Source of the DNA: JAWUWD01 sp034112085
Lineage (GTDB): Bacteria; Bacteroidota; Bacteroidia; Cytophagales; Cyclobacteriaceae
Assembly: GCA_034112085.1 (NCBI GenBank)
Contig: JAWUWD010000064.1
Span: forward strand, 1-29,063
Reading direction: 5' to 3'
Length of the DNA: 29,063 bases
Made by a program: the position numbers and the translations under genes
The notes under the pieces: model-generated
What the model saw: only the letters and a program-made list of their open reading frames with translations
Told to the model about the DNA's origin: nothing
Databases searched by the model: none
Shown: positions 1 through 7,001 of the stretch, piece after piece
Numbering within the stretch: the stretch's first letter is position 1
How the letters are laid out: each line of letters begins with the position of its first letter

Positions 1-1932
1 CGCCTCTTCTCCAATCAACTCATGATCTAAGATCTTAGGGAATTTTCCTTTAAGCATCCAGGTACTGAAGAATGGTGTCCAATCAATATATTGACGGATT
101 TCATTCAAGTCATAGTGTGTAAAGTACTGTACACCAAGCTGATTAGGTTTACATACGTGATCTTGATCAAAAGTCAGTTTAGCCGAGTTGGCATGAGCCT
201 CCTTGAAAGGGATATAGTTCTTATCTTTTTTCCTATTGGCATGATCTATCCTCAAGGCTTCATATTGAGCCTTGGTATCATTGTGATATGCCTCCTTATT
301 CTTACTTAGTAATTCCCCCACAACAGATACACTTTTCGAAGCATCATGCACATGTACGATTGTCCCTTTATAGTGAGGATCAATTTTCACCGCAGTATGA
401 ATTTTAGAAGTGGTCGCTCCTCCAATCAGCAACGGGATATCCACCTTCTCATTCGTCATTTCTTTCGCGAAATGTACCATTTCATCTAACGAAGGCGTAA
501 TCAAACCACTTAGGCCAATCACATCTACCTTCTCTTCTTTCGCTTTTTCAATGATCTTTTGGGCAGGAACCATTACTCCTAAATCTATGATATCATAGTT
601 ATTGCAAGCCAGCACTACTCCTACGATATTCTTGCCTATATCATGAACATCTCCTTTGACTGTTGCCAGTAAGATTTTCGTTCTTTTAGAGACTTCTTTA
701 TTCCTACGCTTTTCTTCTTCCATAAATGGCTCGAGATAAGCCACCGCCTTTTTCATCACGCGGGCACTTTTCACCACCTGAGGTAAAAACATCTTTCCTT
801 CACCAAAGAGATCTCCTACAATATTCATCCCTCGCATCAATGGTCCCTCTATCACTTCTAGAGAAGCACTGAATGACTGTCTCGCCTCCTCTGTATCTGC
901 TTCAATATGATCCACGATACCTTTGACTAATGCATGTGAAAGCCTTTTCTCGACAGACTCACTTCTCCAGGCAGCGTCCTCTACTTTATCCTTAGCCTTA
1001 CCTTGGAACGTCTCTGCAAATGATAATAACCGATCTGTAGCGTCATCTCTTTTATCCAAAAGAACATCTTCTACTCTTTCCAGTAATTCCTTAGGGATTT
1101 CATCATAAACTTCCAGCATAGCTGGGTTTACAATCCCCATATCCATTCCATGACGAATTGCATGATATAAGAACGCTGAGTGCATGGCTTCACGCACTGC
1201 GTTGTTACCTCTAAATGAGAAGGATACATTACTTACTCCACCACTAACATGTGCTCCTGGAAGATTTTCTTTAATCCACTTAGTCGCATTAAAAAAGTCA
1301 AGTGCGTTTTGCCTGTGTTCTTCTATACCTGTAGCTACTGGGAAAATGTTAGGATCAAATATGATATCCTGTGCTGGAAAATTGACTTCCTCCACAAGAA
1401 GATTATAAGAGCGTTGGCAGATTTCTACACGCCTATCATAAGAATCAGCTTGTCCACCCTCATCAAATGCCATCACGACAACAGCAGCTCCATACTTTTT
1501 AATCTGCCTTGCTTGCCACAGGAATTCTTCTTCACCAGCCTTTAAGCTAATAGAGTTAACAACTCCTTTTCCTTGAATACACTTCAATCCGGCTTCGATA
1601 ATGTCCCACTTTGAGGAATCAATCATCACCGGTATTCTAGATATTTCGGGCTCAGAAGCTATCAAATGAAGAAAGTGAACCATGGCCTCTTTGCCATCCA
1701 GCATACCCTCATCCATGTTGACATCTAGTATCTGGGCACCTCCTCTTACTTGATCAAGCGCCACCTCTAGTGCCTCTTCAAACTTATCTTCTTTGATCAA
1801 TCGAAGGAATTTTCGAGAACCCGTCACATTGGTGCGTTCACCTATGTTAATGAAGTTAGTCTCTGCAGTTGCGATGAGAGGTTCTAATCCACTGAGGACC
1901 AATGATGTGTTAGATTTATTTATATTACTCAT
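1..1932 (-). CDS. metH: Methionine synthase, folate/cobalamin/activation part (3'-truncated by window edge)
   Basis: This is the vitamin B12-dependent methionine synthase without its homocysteine domain. It moves the methyl group of methyltetrahydrofolate to cobalamin and on to homocysteine, in the cytoplasm. 644 residues are visible and the frame stays open to base 1. A pterin-binding domain covers about residues 20-290 (FINIGERTNVTGSRKF near 27-42). The cobalamin cap and B12-binding domain follow, with the DVHDIG motif at 428-433, where His430 is the expected cobalt ligand. The start of the SAM-binding activation domain (IDWTPFF near 616-622) is also present. The start codon overlaps the stop of the upstream homocysteine methyltransferase gene as ATGA, so the two are probably translationally coupled and share the SAM riboswitch upstream. 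The split arrangement is known in Bacteroidota. Identity is firm; only the C-terminus is unseen. Confidence 0.97.
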   Translation of the reverse strand, partial: MSNINKSNTSLVLSGLEPLIATAETNFINIGERTNVTGSRKFLRLIKEDKFEEALEVALDQVRGGAQILDVNMDEGMLDGKEAMVHFLHLIASEPEISRIPVMIDSSKWDIIEAGLKCIQGKGVVNSISLKAGEEEFLWQARQIKKYGAAVVVMAFDEGGQADSYDRRVEICQRSYNLLVEEVNFPAQDIIFDPNIFPVATGIEEHRQNALDFFNATKWIKENLPGAHVSGGVSNVSFSFRGNNAVREAMHSAFLYHAIRHGMDMGIVNPAMLEVYDEIPKELLERVEDVLLDKRDDATDRLLSFAETFQGKAKDKVEDAAWRSESVEKRLSHALVKGIVDHIEADTEEARQSFSASLEVIEGPLMRGMNIVGDLFGEGKMFLPQVVKSARVMKKAVAYLEPFMEEEKRRNKEVSKRTKILLATVKGDVHDIGKNIVGVVLACNNYDIIDLGVMVPAQKIIEKAKEEKVDVIGLSGLITPSLDEMVHFAKEMTNEKVDIPLLIGGATTSKIHTAVKIDPHYKGTIVHVHDASKSVSVVGELLSKNKEAYHNDTKAQYEALRIDHANRKKDKNYIPFKEAHANSAKLTFDQDHVCKPNQLGVQYFTHYDLNEIRQYIDWTPFFSTWMLKGKFPKILDHELIGEEA

Positions 1933-2921
1933 AACTGCAACGTTCTTGGTTGATATTTAGCAGCAACATCAGCAATAGCCCTAATATGATCGGGCGTAGT
2001 ACCGCAGCAACCACCTACAATATTCAATAGATTTTCCTTCAAGAATACTTCAATCTGTCCTGCCATATCCTCTGGACTTTCATCATATTCTCCAAATTCG
2101 TTCGGTAAACCTGCATTGGGATGTGCGCTAGTATGAAATGGCGCTTTACTAGATAAGGTTTGTAAATATGGACGCAATTGCTTGGCGCCTAGAGCACAGT
2201 TGAGTCCAATACTCAACATCGGGATATGTGATAAAGATATCAAGAAAGCTTCAGTTGTCTGTCCTGAAAGCGTCCTACCACTTGCATCAGTAATAGTTCC
2301 TGACACCATAATGGGAAGAATCACATTCTTCTCTTCATATACCTCTTGTATGGCAAAAAGAGCAGCTTTTGCATTGAGTGTGTCGAATATGGTTTCTACC
2401 AATAGGAAGTCAACACCACCATCAATGAGAGCTGATACTTGCTCTTTATAAGCCGCTACCAAATCATCAAATGAGACGGCACGAAACCCGGGTCTATTGA
2501 CATCTGGGGATAAAGAAGCTGTTCTATTGGTGGGTCCAAGCGATCCAACTACAAATCGTGGTTTGTCAGGATTATTTTTGGTGAATTCAATGGCTGACGC
2601 CTTCGCAATTTTAGCTGATTCATAATTTAACTCGTACACTAGGTCTTCCAATTCATAATCTGCTTGCGCAATAGTTGTACTGCTAAAGGTGTTGGTTTCG
2701 GCAATATCTGCACCTGCTTCAAAATAGGCATCATGGATCTCCCTTATAACGTCTGGACGAGTGATAGACAGTAAATCATTATTACCCTTCAAAGGAATTT
2801 GATGCTCCTTTAATGCTTCATTACGAAAATCATCTTCGGTAAGATCATATCGTTGAATCATAGTGCCCATCGCACCGTCTAGTACTAATATTCTATGCTT
2901 AAGTATTTCTTGAATATTCAT
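1929..2921 (-). CDS. metH: Homocysteine S-methyltransferase domain protein (N-terminal half of split MetH)
   Basis: A 330-residue stand-alone homocysteine-binding domain, equivalent to the first third of full-length MetH. It activates homocysteine through a zinc ion and receives the methyl group from the cobalamin carried by the downstream protein. The three expected zinc-ligand cysteines are Cys242 (GLNCALG) and Cys305-Cys306 (GGCCGTTP). The N-terminal LVLDGAMGTMIQ (12-23) is the family signature. The start is ATG at 2921; its first two bases form the end of a 10-bp hairpin arm (2920-2952), and a SAM-I riboswitch lies about 50 bases upstream. The gene overlaps the next one by 4 bases (ATGA). 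High SAM should lower expression of both genes. Confidence 0.96.
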   Translation of the reverse strand: MNIQEILKHRILVLDGAMGTMIQRYDLTEDDFRNEALKEHQIPLKGNNDLLSITRPDVIREIHDAYFEAGADIAETNTFSSTTIAQADYELEDLVYELNYESAKIAKASAIEFTKNNPDKPRFVVGSLGPTNRTASLSPDVNRPGFRAVSFDDLVAAYKEQVSALIDGGVDFLLVETIFDTLNAKAALFAIQEVYEEKNVILPIMVSGTITDASGRTLSGQTTEAFLISLSHIPMLSIGLNCALGAKQLRPYLQTLSSKAPFHTSAHPNAGLPNEFGEYDESPEDMAGQIEVFLKENLLNIVGGCCGTTPDHIRAIADVAAKYQPRTLQL

Positions 2922-2952
2922 TCTTTCTGTTTATAATACTACCAGAAAGAAT
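2920..2952 (-). promoter_or_regulatory. Start-codon-sequestering hairpin, proposed riboswitch expression platform
   Basis: In the mRNA, ATTCTTTCTG (2952-2943) and CAGAAAGAAT (2929-2920) form a perfect 10-bp stem with a 13-nt loop. The 3' arm holds the purine-rich ribosome-binding stretch and the first two bases of the metH start codon, so folding should block initiation. AGAAAG, the purine core of that arm, also occurs at 2975-2970 directly at the 3' end of riboswitch helix P1, where it could pair with CTTTCT of the 5' arm instead. There is no U-tract, which argues for translational rather than transcriptional control. The stem is seen directly; the switching mechanism is inferred. Confidence 0.7.
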
Positions 2953-2973
2953 ACGGAGAGATGTCTCTACTTT

Positions 2974-3072
2974 CTTATCTTTTCTCACTATTTGTAAGAA
3001 GGGAGTTAGCACCAAGTTTGGCAAGGTTGCTAAGACGTCAAAGGGCCCATTCCCTCAGTCTTTCTGGATAAG
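2974..3072 (-). ncRNA. SAM-I (S-box) riboswitch
   Basis: Read on the minus strand, this 99-nt leader element carries the SAM-I conserved core in order: closing helix P1 CTTATC...GATAAG, the GAGGGA of P2, GGGCCC, the kink-turn-like TTTGACGTCTTAGCAACC, then TTGGTGCTAACTCCC of P3/J3-4, and a P4 hairpin (TTCTTAC / GTGAGAA). It lies 53 bases upstream of the homocysteine methyltransferase start, as expected for a methionine-synthesis gene. SAM-I aptamers bind S-adenosylmethionine and normally switch genes off. No terminator follows; the hairpin over the start codon is the probable output. Confidence 0.94.
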
Positions 3073-3151
3073 TCAAACAAAGTAGAGTAAAAAATATGGT
3101 ATTGAGAAGTTTTATTACAATATTTAATTAACAAATCAAACATTTGAACAT

Positions 3152-4033
3152 TTGAAACTTGCGGCAATAGATATAGGATCCAATGCGATCAGATTACAGA
3201 TCACGAAAGTATTACTACAAGATGGTTCTCAGCCAATCTTTAAGAAAATGGAATATGTTCGTTTTCCTCTTAGGCTTGGAAAAGATGTGTTTGCCAAAGG
3301 TGAAATCGGAGAAGAGAAAAAAGAGAAATTTATCAAATTAATGCGTGCCTTTAAGCTGCTAATGGATTTGTACGAAATAGACCACTATATGGCCTGCGCT
3401 ACTTCAGCGATGAGAGAATCTGTCAATGGTAAAGAAGTAGTTGGGATTGTAAAAGGGAATGTAGGGATCGAAATAAATATCATTGATGGCGATAGAGAAG
3501 CGAGTATGATCAACAAGGCTATCAGCTCTTCGCTTACCGATGATACTTACTTACACATAGATGTCGGTGGTGGCAGCACGGAATTGAATCTTTATGCAGG
3601 TGGTGACAAAATTCATTCAATTTCATTTAAAATGGGGTCTGTTAGAAGGTTACAGCATCATGATTCTCCAGAGGTATGGACTAAAATGGAAGATTGGGTC
3701 AAAGAACATGTAAAAAGTAGGTACGGTGCCGTAACTGCTATTGGTACTGGAGGAAATATTAATAAAATCTATGATCTCGCAGTGGATAAAGGAGAGAAAA
3801 TCGTTTCCCTTACTTCGGTAAAAACCACTATAAACAAAGTCAAGGCTTACTCCTATGATGATCGAGTAAATGTTCTAAGACTCAACCCTGACCGAGCAGA
3901 TGTTATTGTTCCTGCCTCAGAAATATATATTTCGGTCATGGAGTGGGCAAATTCCGATAAAATTATTGTACCAGATGTCGGACTCAAAGATGGAATATTA
4001 TTAGAGTTGTATCAGAAACATAGCACCTCCTAA
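3152..4033 (+). CDS. Ppx/GppA family phosphatase (exopolyphosphatase-like)
   Basis: A 293-residue cytoplasmic enzyme of the Ppx/GppA family, which hydrolyses inorganic polyphosphate or pppGpp. The ASKHA-fold motifs are in order: DIGSNAIRL at 7-15 (phosphate 1), CATSAMRE at 82-89, IIDGDREA at 110-117 (with Glu116 in the position of the usual catalytic acid region), DVGGGSTEL at 137-145 (phosphate 2), and AIGTGGNINK at 196-205. It is short (two core domains only), as is common in this phylum, so PPX versus GppA activity cannot be assigned. The start is a TTG codon: no ATG occurs upstream in frame, and the next Met (33) would delete the first phosphate motif. It is divergent from the metH operon. 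The bases before the start contain a tandem repeat of CATTTGAA. Confidence 0.9.
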   Translation: MKLAAIDIGSNAIRLQITKVLLQDGSQPIFKKMEYVRFPLRLGKDVFAKGEIGEEKKEKFIKLMRAFKLLMDLYEIDHYMACATSAMRESVNGKEVVGIVKGNVGIEINIIDGDREASMINKAISSSLTDDTYLHIDVGGGSTELNLYAGGDKIHSISFKMGSVRRLQHHDSPEVWTKMEDWVKEHVKSRYGAVTAIGTGGNINKIYDLAVDKGEKIVSLTSVKTTINKVKAYSYDDRVNVLRLNPDRADVIVPASEIYISVMEWANSDKIIVPDVGLKDGILLELYQKHSTS

Positions 4034-4115
4034 ATACTTACTTGTAATGTGCTATTTAAAAAGTACTCTACCAAGTTGAACCTATCTCCTACCTCCCCGA
4101 CTATAGTGTAGAACT

Positions 4116-4667
4116 ATGGAAAAAAGTCCAGCACAAATATTCGAAGAACTACTTGTTCTCAAATGTCAATCGGGAGATGAACGATCATTGTCTATACTCA
4201 TCAAAAGATGGCATCCTAAACTTATCCGACAAGCCAATAGACATTTGTATGATCTGGACGCTTCTAAAGATGTTGTGCAGGAAAGTTGGCAGGCTATCAT
4301 CAAAGGATTGAATGTCTTAAAGGATTCTTCAAAGTTTGGAGTTTGGGCGCTTTCCATCACTAGTCGAAAGGCCATCGACTGGATCAGAAAGAAGCAAACT
4401 TCAAGAAAAAGAGAAGAAGATGATGTTGCTTTCCACCAAGAACAATTAACCGAGCCGACTGATGAAAAAGAAGTGCTTTTAAGTAAAGTAAGCCTTGCAC
4501 TAAAAGGACTTCCAAAAGACCAGAAGCTGGTGTTATCAATGTTCTACTTGGACAGTCACTCACTTATTGAAATTGGCAAAATTTTAGACCTGCCAGTTGG
4601 AACGGTAAAGTCTCGCCTGTATTACGCGAGAGAACATCTTAAAAAAATGGTAATAAACAAACATTAA
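4116..4667 (+). CDS. RNA polymerase sigma factor, sigma-70 family (ECF-like)
   Basis: A 183-residue sigma factor. Region 2 covers about residues 23-92 (core binding and -10 recognition, ending SRKAIDWIRKK) and region 4 about 125-177, with a helix-turn-helix at roughly 148-170 (IEIGKILDLPVGTVKSRLYY). There is no region 1 or 3, so it is ECF-like and should direct polymerase to a small stress or surface regulon. A two-TM protein gene starts 41 bases after its stop and is probably co-transcribed; it may be the partner that holds the factor at the membrane. Targets are unknown: no repeated promoter motif that could be assigned to this factor was seen. Confidence 0.93.
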   Translation: MEKSPAQIFEELLVLKCQSGDERSLSILIKRWHPKLIRQANRHLYDLDASKDVVQESWQAIIKGLNVLKDSSKFGVWALSITSRKAIDWIRKKQTSRKREEDDVAFHQEQLTEPTDEKEVLLSKVSLALKGLPKDQKLVLSMFYLDSHSLIEIGKILDLPVGTVKSRLYYAREHLKKMVINKH

Positions 4668-4708
4668 GCATAGAGCATTGGCTGCTGTGAAATTTAAAAA
4701 CAAAGAAC

Positions 4709-5101
4709 ATGAAAAATTCAAATGACGAAATCGATGAACTGATCAAAAGTGCGCTATCTCAAGAAGAAGCAGCTTACTACAATGAATTAGATGAGCAATC
4801 ATTACTTGATAATGCACTGAGCGTATACCGAGGTAAACTCGGATGGCTTGCCGTACTCACTGCGGTGATCATGGTTATCGTATTTGGGCTAGCTATATAT
4901 TGCCTAATACAGTTTCTAGAAGCAGATAACACCAAGGACATGATTCTCTGGGCAGCAGGAATGTTCGGTGCGATGATGTCTAGTAGTATGCTCAAGCTTT
5001 TTCACTGGATGCAAATGGATAAGAACGCCATACTGCGGGAGTTAAAAAGAGTTGAACTGCAAGTTGGTGTCTTAAGCGCTAAGTTAGCTGAACAGAAATA
5101 A
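4709..5101 (+). CDS. Small two-TM membrane protein co-located with sigma factor (DUF6768-like)
   Basis: A 130-residue inner-membrane protein. The N-terminal 43 residues are acidic and helical (NDEIDELIKSALSQEE), followed by TM1 at about 45-69, a short acidic loop, TM2 at about 77-98, and a cytoplasmic coiled-coil-like tail (NAILRELKRVELQVGVLSAKLAEQK spread over 106-130). The N-terminal pattern resembles the DUF6768 group that often follows sigma factor genes in this phylum; that family name is from memory and is not certain. The position directly after the sigma factor suggests an anti-sigma or sigma-modulating role. No zinc-finger anti-sigma motif (HxxxCxxC) is present, so it is not a classical ZAS anti-sigma. 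Confidence 0.75.
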   Translation: MKNSNDEIDELIKSALSQEEAAYYNELDEQSLLDNALSVYRGKLGWLAVLTAVIMVIVFGLAIYCLIQFLEADNTKDMILWAAGMFGAMMSSSMLKLFHWMQMDKNAILRELKRVELQVGVLSAKLAEQK

Positions 5102-5449
5102 ATAAGTTACCATCTTTATGACATGCCTAAAGTCCCAAAGCTATGCCTTGGGACTTTATCAATTGCGGCACTCAGTTTACAATATCCATAGTACATCCCA
5201 AACTATCCATAGTGAGGTGGGTCCGAGTGGATAAGCTTATTTCTATTTTTTTTTGTCAAATGTTCCAATAAAAAGCAGCATACTATCTATCTTGAGCATA
5301 GCTCCATCCAGTTAAATTTACTCTCATTCCAATGCAATGATTTAGTTCAAAACAATTGCAAACCAGCAATAGTTCTCATCTCCCAAAATTGAGTGTATTT
5401 TTATCATTTACTCCTCATTAACAAGTGTAAATTTAATAAAGTGGAAAGG
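5102..5449. other. Convergent intergenic region, no gene seen
   Basis: 348 bases between two convergent genes. It contains a terminator-like hairpin (5128-5158), two copies of TATCCATAGT 21 bases apart (5183-5192 and 5204-5213), a 10-bp palindrome ATAAGCTTAT (5231-5240) and a run of nine T (5246-5254). No open frame with a plausible start, and no RNA gene, was recognised. Confidence 0.7.
5128..5158 (+). terminator. Hairpin terminator after sigma-factor operon
   Basis: TAAAGTCCCAA (5128-5138) and TTGGGACTTTA (5148-5158) form a perfect 11-bp stem with a 9-nt loop, 26 bases after the stop of the membrane protein gene. There is no long U-tract behind it, so termination could be inefficient or bidirectional. 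Confidence 0.6.
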
Positions 5450-6280
5450 TTAATACTTCCCTTTCTTAAGATTGATTGTGGCACCAAAGACCAGGTTGAT
5501 CTCGTAGAAAAAGAAATTTTGACTTGCTTCATCTACTTTTGAGTAAGTAGTTCTAATCCAAGGCATATTGATGAACCCAGTTTTGAATTCTGTCTGAATA
5601 AAAAAATGTCTTCTAATCGATGCATTTAAACCAACTACAGCTCCTACTCCGTATCCAGCTAAATGAAATTTATCATGCTGTCTCTTACTTAACAGTGTTG
5701 CATCAGTTCTGGGTACAAGTATCCCAGCACCTAAACCTTCTAAAGCGTTGATCTGTAAATTCTTTCTAGCATAAAACTCGTGTTGTCTTCTCAACTCCAA
5801 GTTGAGGTAGTTGAGCCCATCAGTATGCTCTAGTTCTAGAAACTCTTCTGCAAGTGCAATTTCATCATTGTCATACACGCCATTATAAATGGTCTCAGTA
5901 TCATTTATATACCCTGATATAATAACTTTTTGATCTTGTTGAACGTCATACTTCATGTGGTCAAACCCAAATGAAATATTGTAATTGTCTTTAAAAAAAT
6001 ATCCCAACCTAAAGTTGTACTGAGGAATAGTTATATTGAGCGGATTCAAGTACTTATTGACACTCAATGGAGTTGGTCTATGTTTCGCTACCACATTGTC
6101 CAATGTGAAATCATAATCTGCACCTTTGAAAGAAATATCTGACTTGCTATATGCTGAAACATTCCAGCCCCAATAAATATAGAATTCTCCCTTTCTGCCC
6201 GGTTTTGAGAGATCAGGCTGGTTTTGAGAATAACCAAAAAGACTGACCAAAGTAAATAATAATGTTGTAAGTAATTTCAT
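5450..6280 (-). CDS. Outer membrane beta-barrel-like protein, unknown function
   Basis: 276 residues from the ATG at 6280. An N-terminal signal peptide MKLLTTLLFTLVSLFGYSQ is followed by alternating aromatic/polar strands (EFYIYWGWNVSAYS, YNFRLGYFFKDNYNISFGFD) typical of an 8-stranded-type barrel; the C-terminus ends in a strand (INLVFGATINLK). An in-frame GTG at 6319 is rejected as start because it overlaps a perfect -7 promoter element (6319-6326) and lies before the signal peptide. The gene is last in a same-strand run after a metallophosphoesterase and another barrel-like protein, but its own -7 box suggests separate transcription. The ligand or role is not recognisable. Confidence 0.75.
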   Translation of the reverse strand: MKLLTTLLFTLVSLFGYSQNQPDLSKPGRKGEFYIYWGWNVSAYSKSDISFKGADYDFTLDNVVAKHRPTPLSVNKYLNPLNITIPQYNFRLGYFFKDNYNISFGFDHMKYDVQQDQKVIISGYINDTETIYNGVYDNDEIALAEEFLELEHTDGLNYLNLELRRQHEFYARKNLQINALEGLGAGILVPRTDATLLSKRQHDKFHLAGYGVGAVVGLNASIRRHFFIQTEFKTGFINMPWIRTTYSKVDEASQNFFFYEINLVFGATINLKKGKY

Positions 6281-6318
6281 GATGAAACAATTGATACTGC
6301 GAGCATATTTGAAGTGCA

Positions 6319-6326
6319 CAAAGTTA
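6319..6326 (-). promoter_or_regulatory. Bacteroidota -7 promoter element TAACTTTG
   Basis: This is a perfect TAnnTTTG match on the minus strand, 38 bases before the ATG of the 276-residue barrel protein. No clear TTTG -33 box is at the usual spacing, so support is moderate. Confidence 0.45.
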
Positions 6327-6374
6327 TAAATTATGTAGTAGTGATTACGGCTATTTCTATCGTATTTTCAAACG

Positions 6375-7001
6375 TCAAAATTTGATTCTCACACCCATAC
6401 CAAGTTTGACCATATCATATACTGTAAAGTTACTGTCTGCAAATTTCAAAGTCATATAGATATCTTGAATATTGGCTTCCAAATAATAGCTCACCTGACT
6501 AATTACTTTACTTTCAAATGACGTCACCAACTCGGTTTGAAAATACAGCATAGATCTAAGACCTGTCCGGTGCCAATAATAACCTGGCGCATACGGCAAA
6601 TCCGTTCTAAAACTGAAAAATCTATTATCAGCTATGTAACTCAACCCCAACCCTGATTTGAGAGGAATCCACGATAGCTGATTATTCCTAGATATAGGAA
6701 TATCACTAAATATAGTCTTCAAAGCTTTAATAGTAATGGAACTCATCCTGCTATCACTCTCATATTTAGGTGTATACCCATAAAGGAGTTCTAAGTGTGT
6801 ATGATCATTCTTGCCAACAGAATAACCGAACCCTATAGATGCAACTCCCAAACTTCCTGCATATTGCATGATCGCATAGTCCGGAACCAGTTTAGACCTG
6901 CTTATATTTACTTGACCAAAAACTCCATTTAGTACCATCAGTACCAATATAAGCGACATTACTCCCCTAATAAAAAACTCTCTCAAAATCATAATTTCCA
7001 T
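6375..7001 (-). CDS. Outer membrane beta-barrel-like protein, unknown function
   Basis: 208 residues, with a signal peptide (charged n-region MILREFFIRG, hydrophobic core MSLILVLMVLNGVFG, probable cleavage before Q-V-N). The body has amphipathic strands (ASIGFGYSVGKNDHTHLELLYGYT) and ends in KLGMGVRIKF, a C-terminal strand with a terminal Phe, as outer-membrane proteins favour. The start at 7001 (or the second Met at 6992) lies inside the end of the upstream metallophosphoesterase gene, giving up to 35 bases of overlap and suggesting translational coupling; the Met at 6959 would avoid overlap but remove the positive n-region. No specific function is recognised. Confidence 0.72.
   Translation of the reverse strand: MEIMILREFFIRGVMSLILVLMVLNGVFGQVNISRSKLVPDYAIMQYAGSLGVASIGFGYSVGKNDHTHLELLYGYTPKYESDSRMSSITIKALKTIFSDIPISRNNQLSWIPLKSGLGLSYIADNRFFSFRTDLPYAPGYYWHRTGLRSMLYFQTELVTSFESKVISQVSYYLEANIQDIYMTLKFADSNFTVYDMVKLGMGVRIKF

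Noticed and set aside
410..1545. Several plus-strand open frames of 60-98 residues between 410 and 1545
   Set aside because: They are antisense to the metH coding region, whose minus-strand translation has continuous conserved motifs. No signals or codon patterns support them.
5246..5254. T-run as a terminator tail
   Set aside because: The only palindrome before it, ATAAGCTTAT, cannot form a stem with a real loop.
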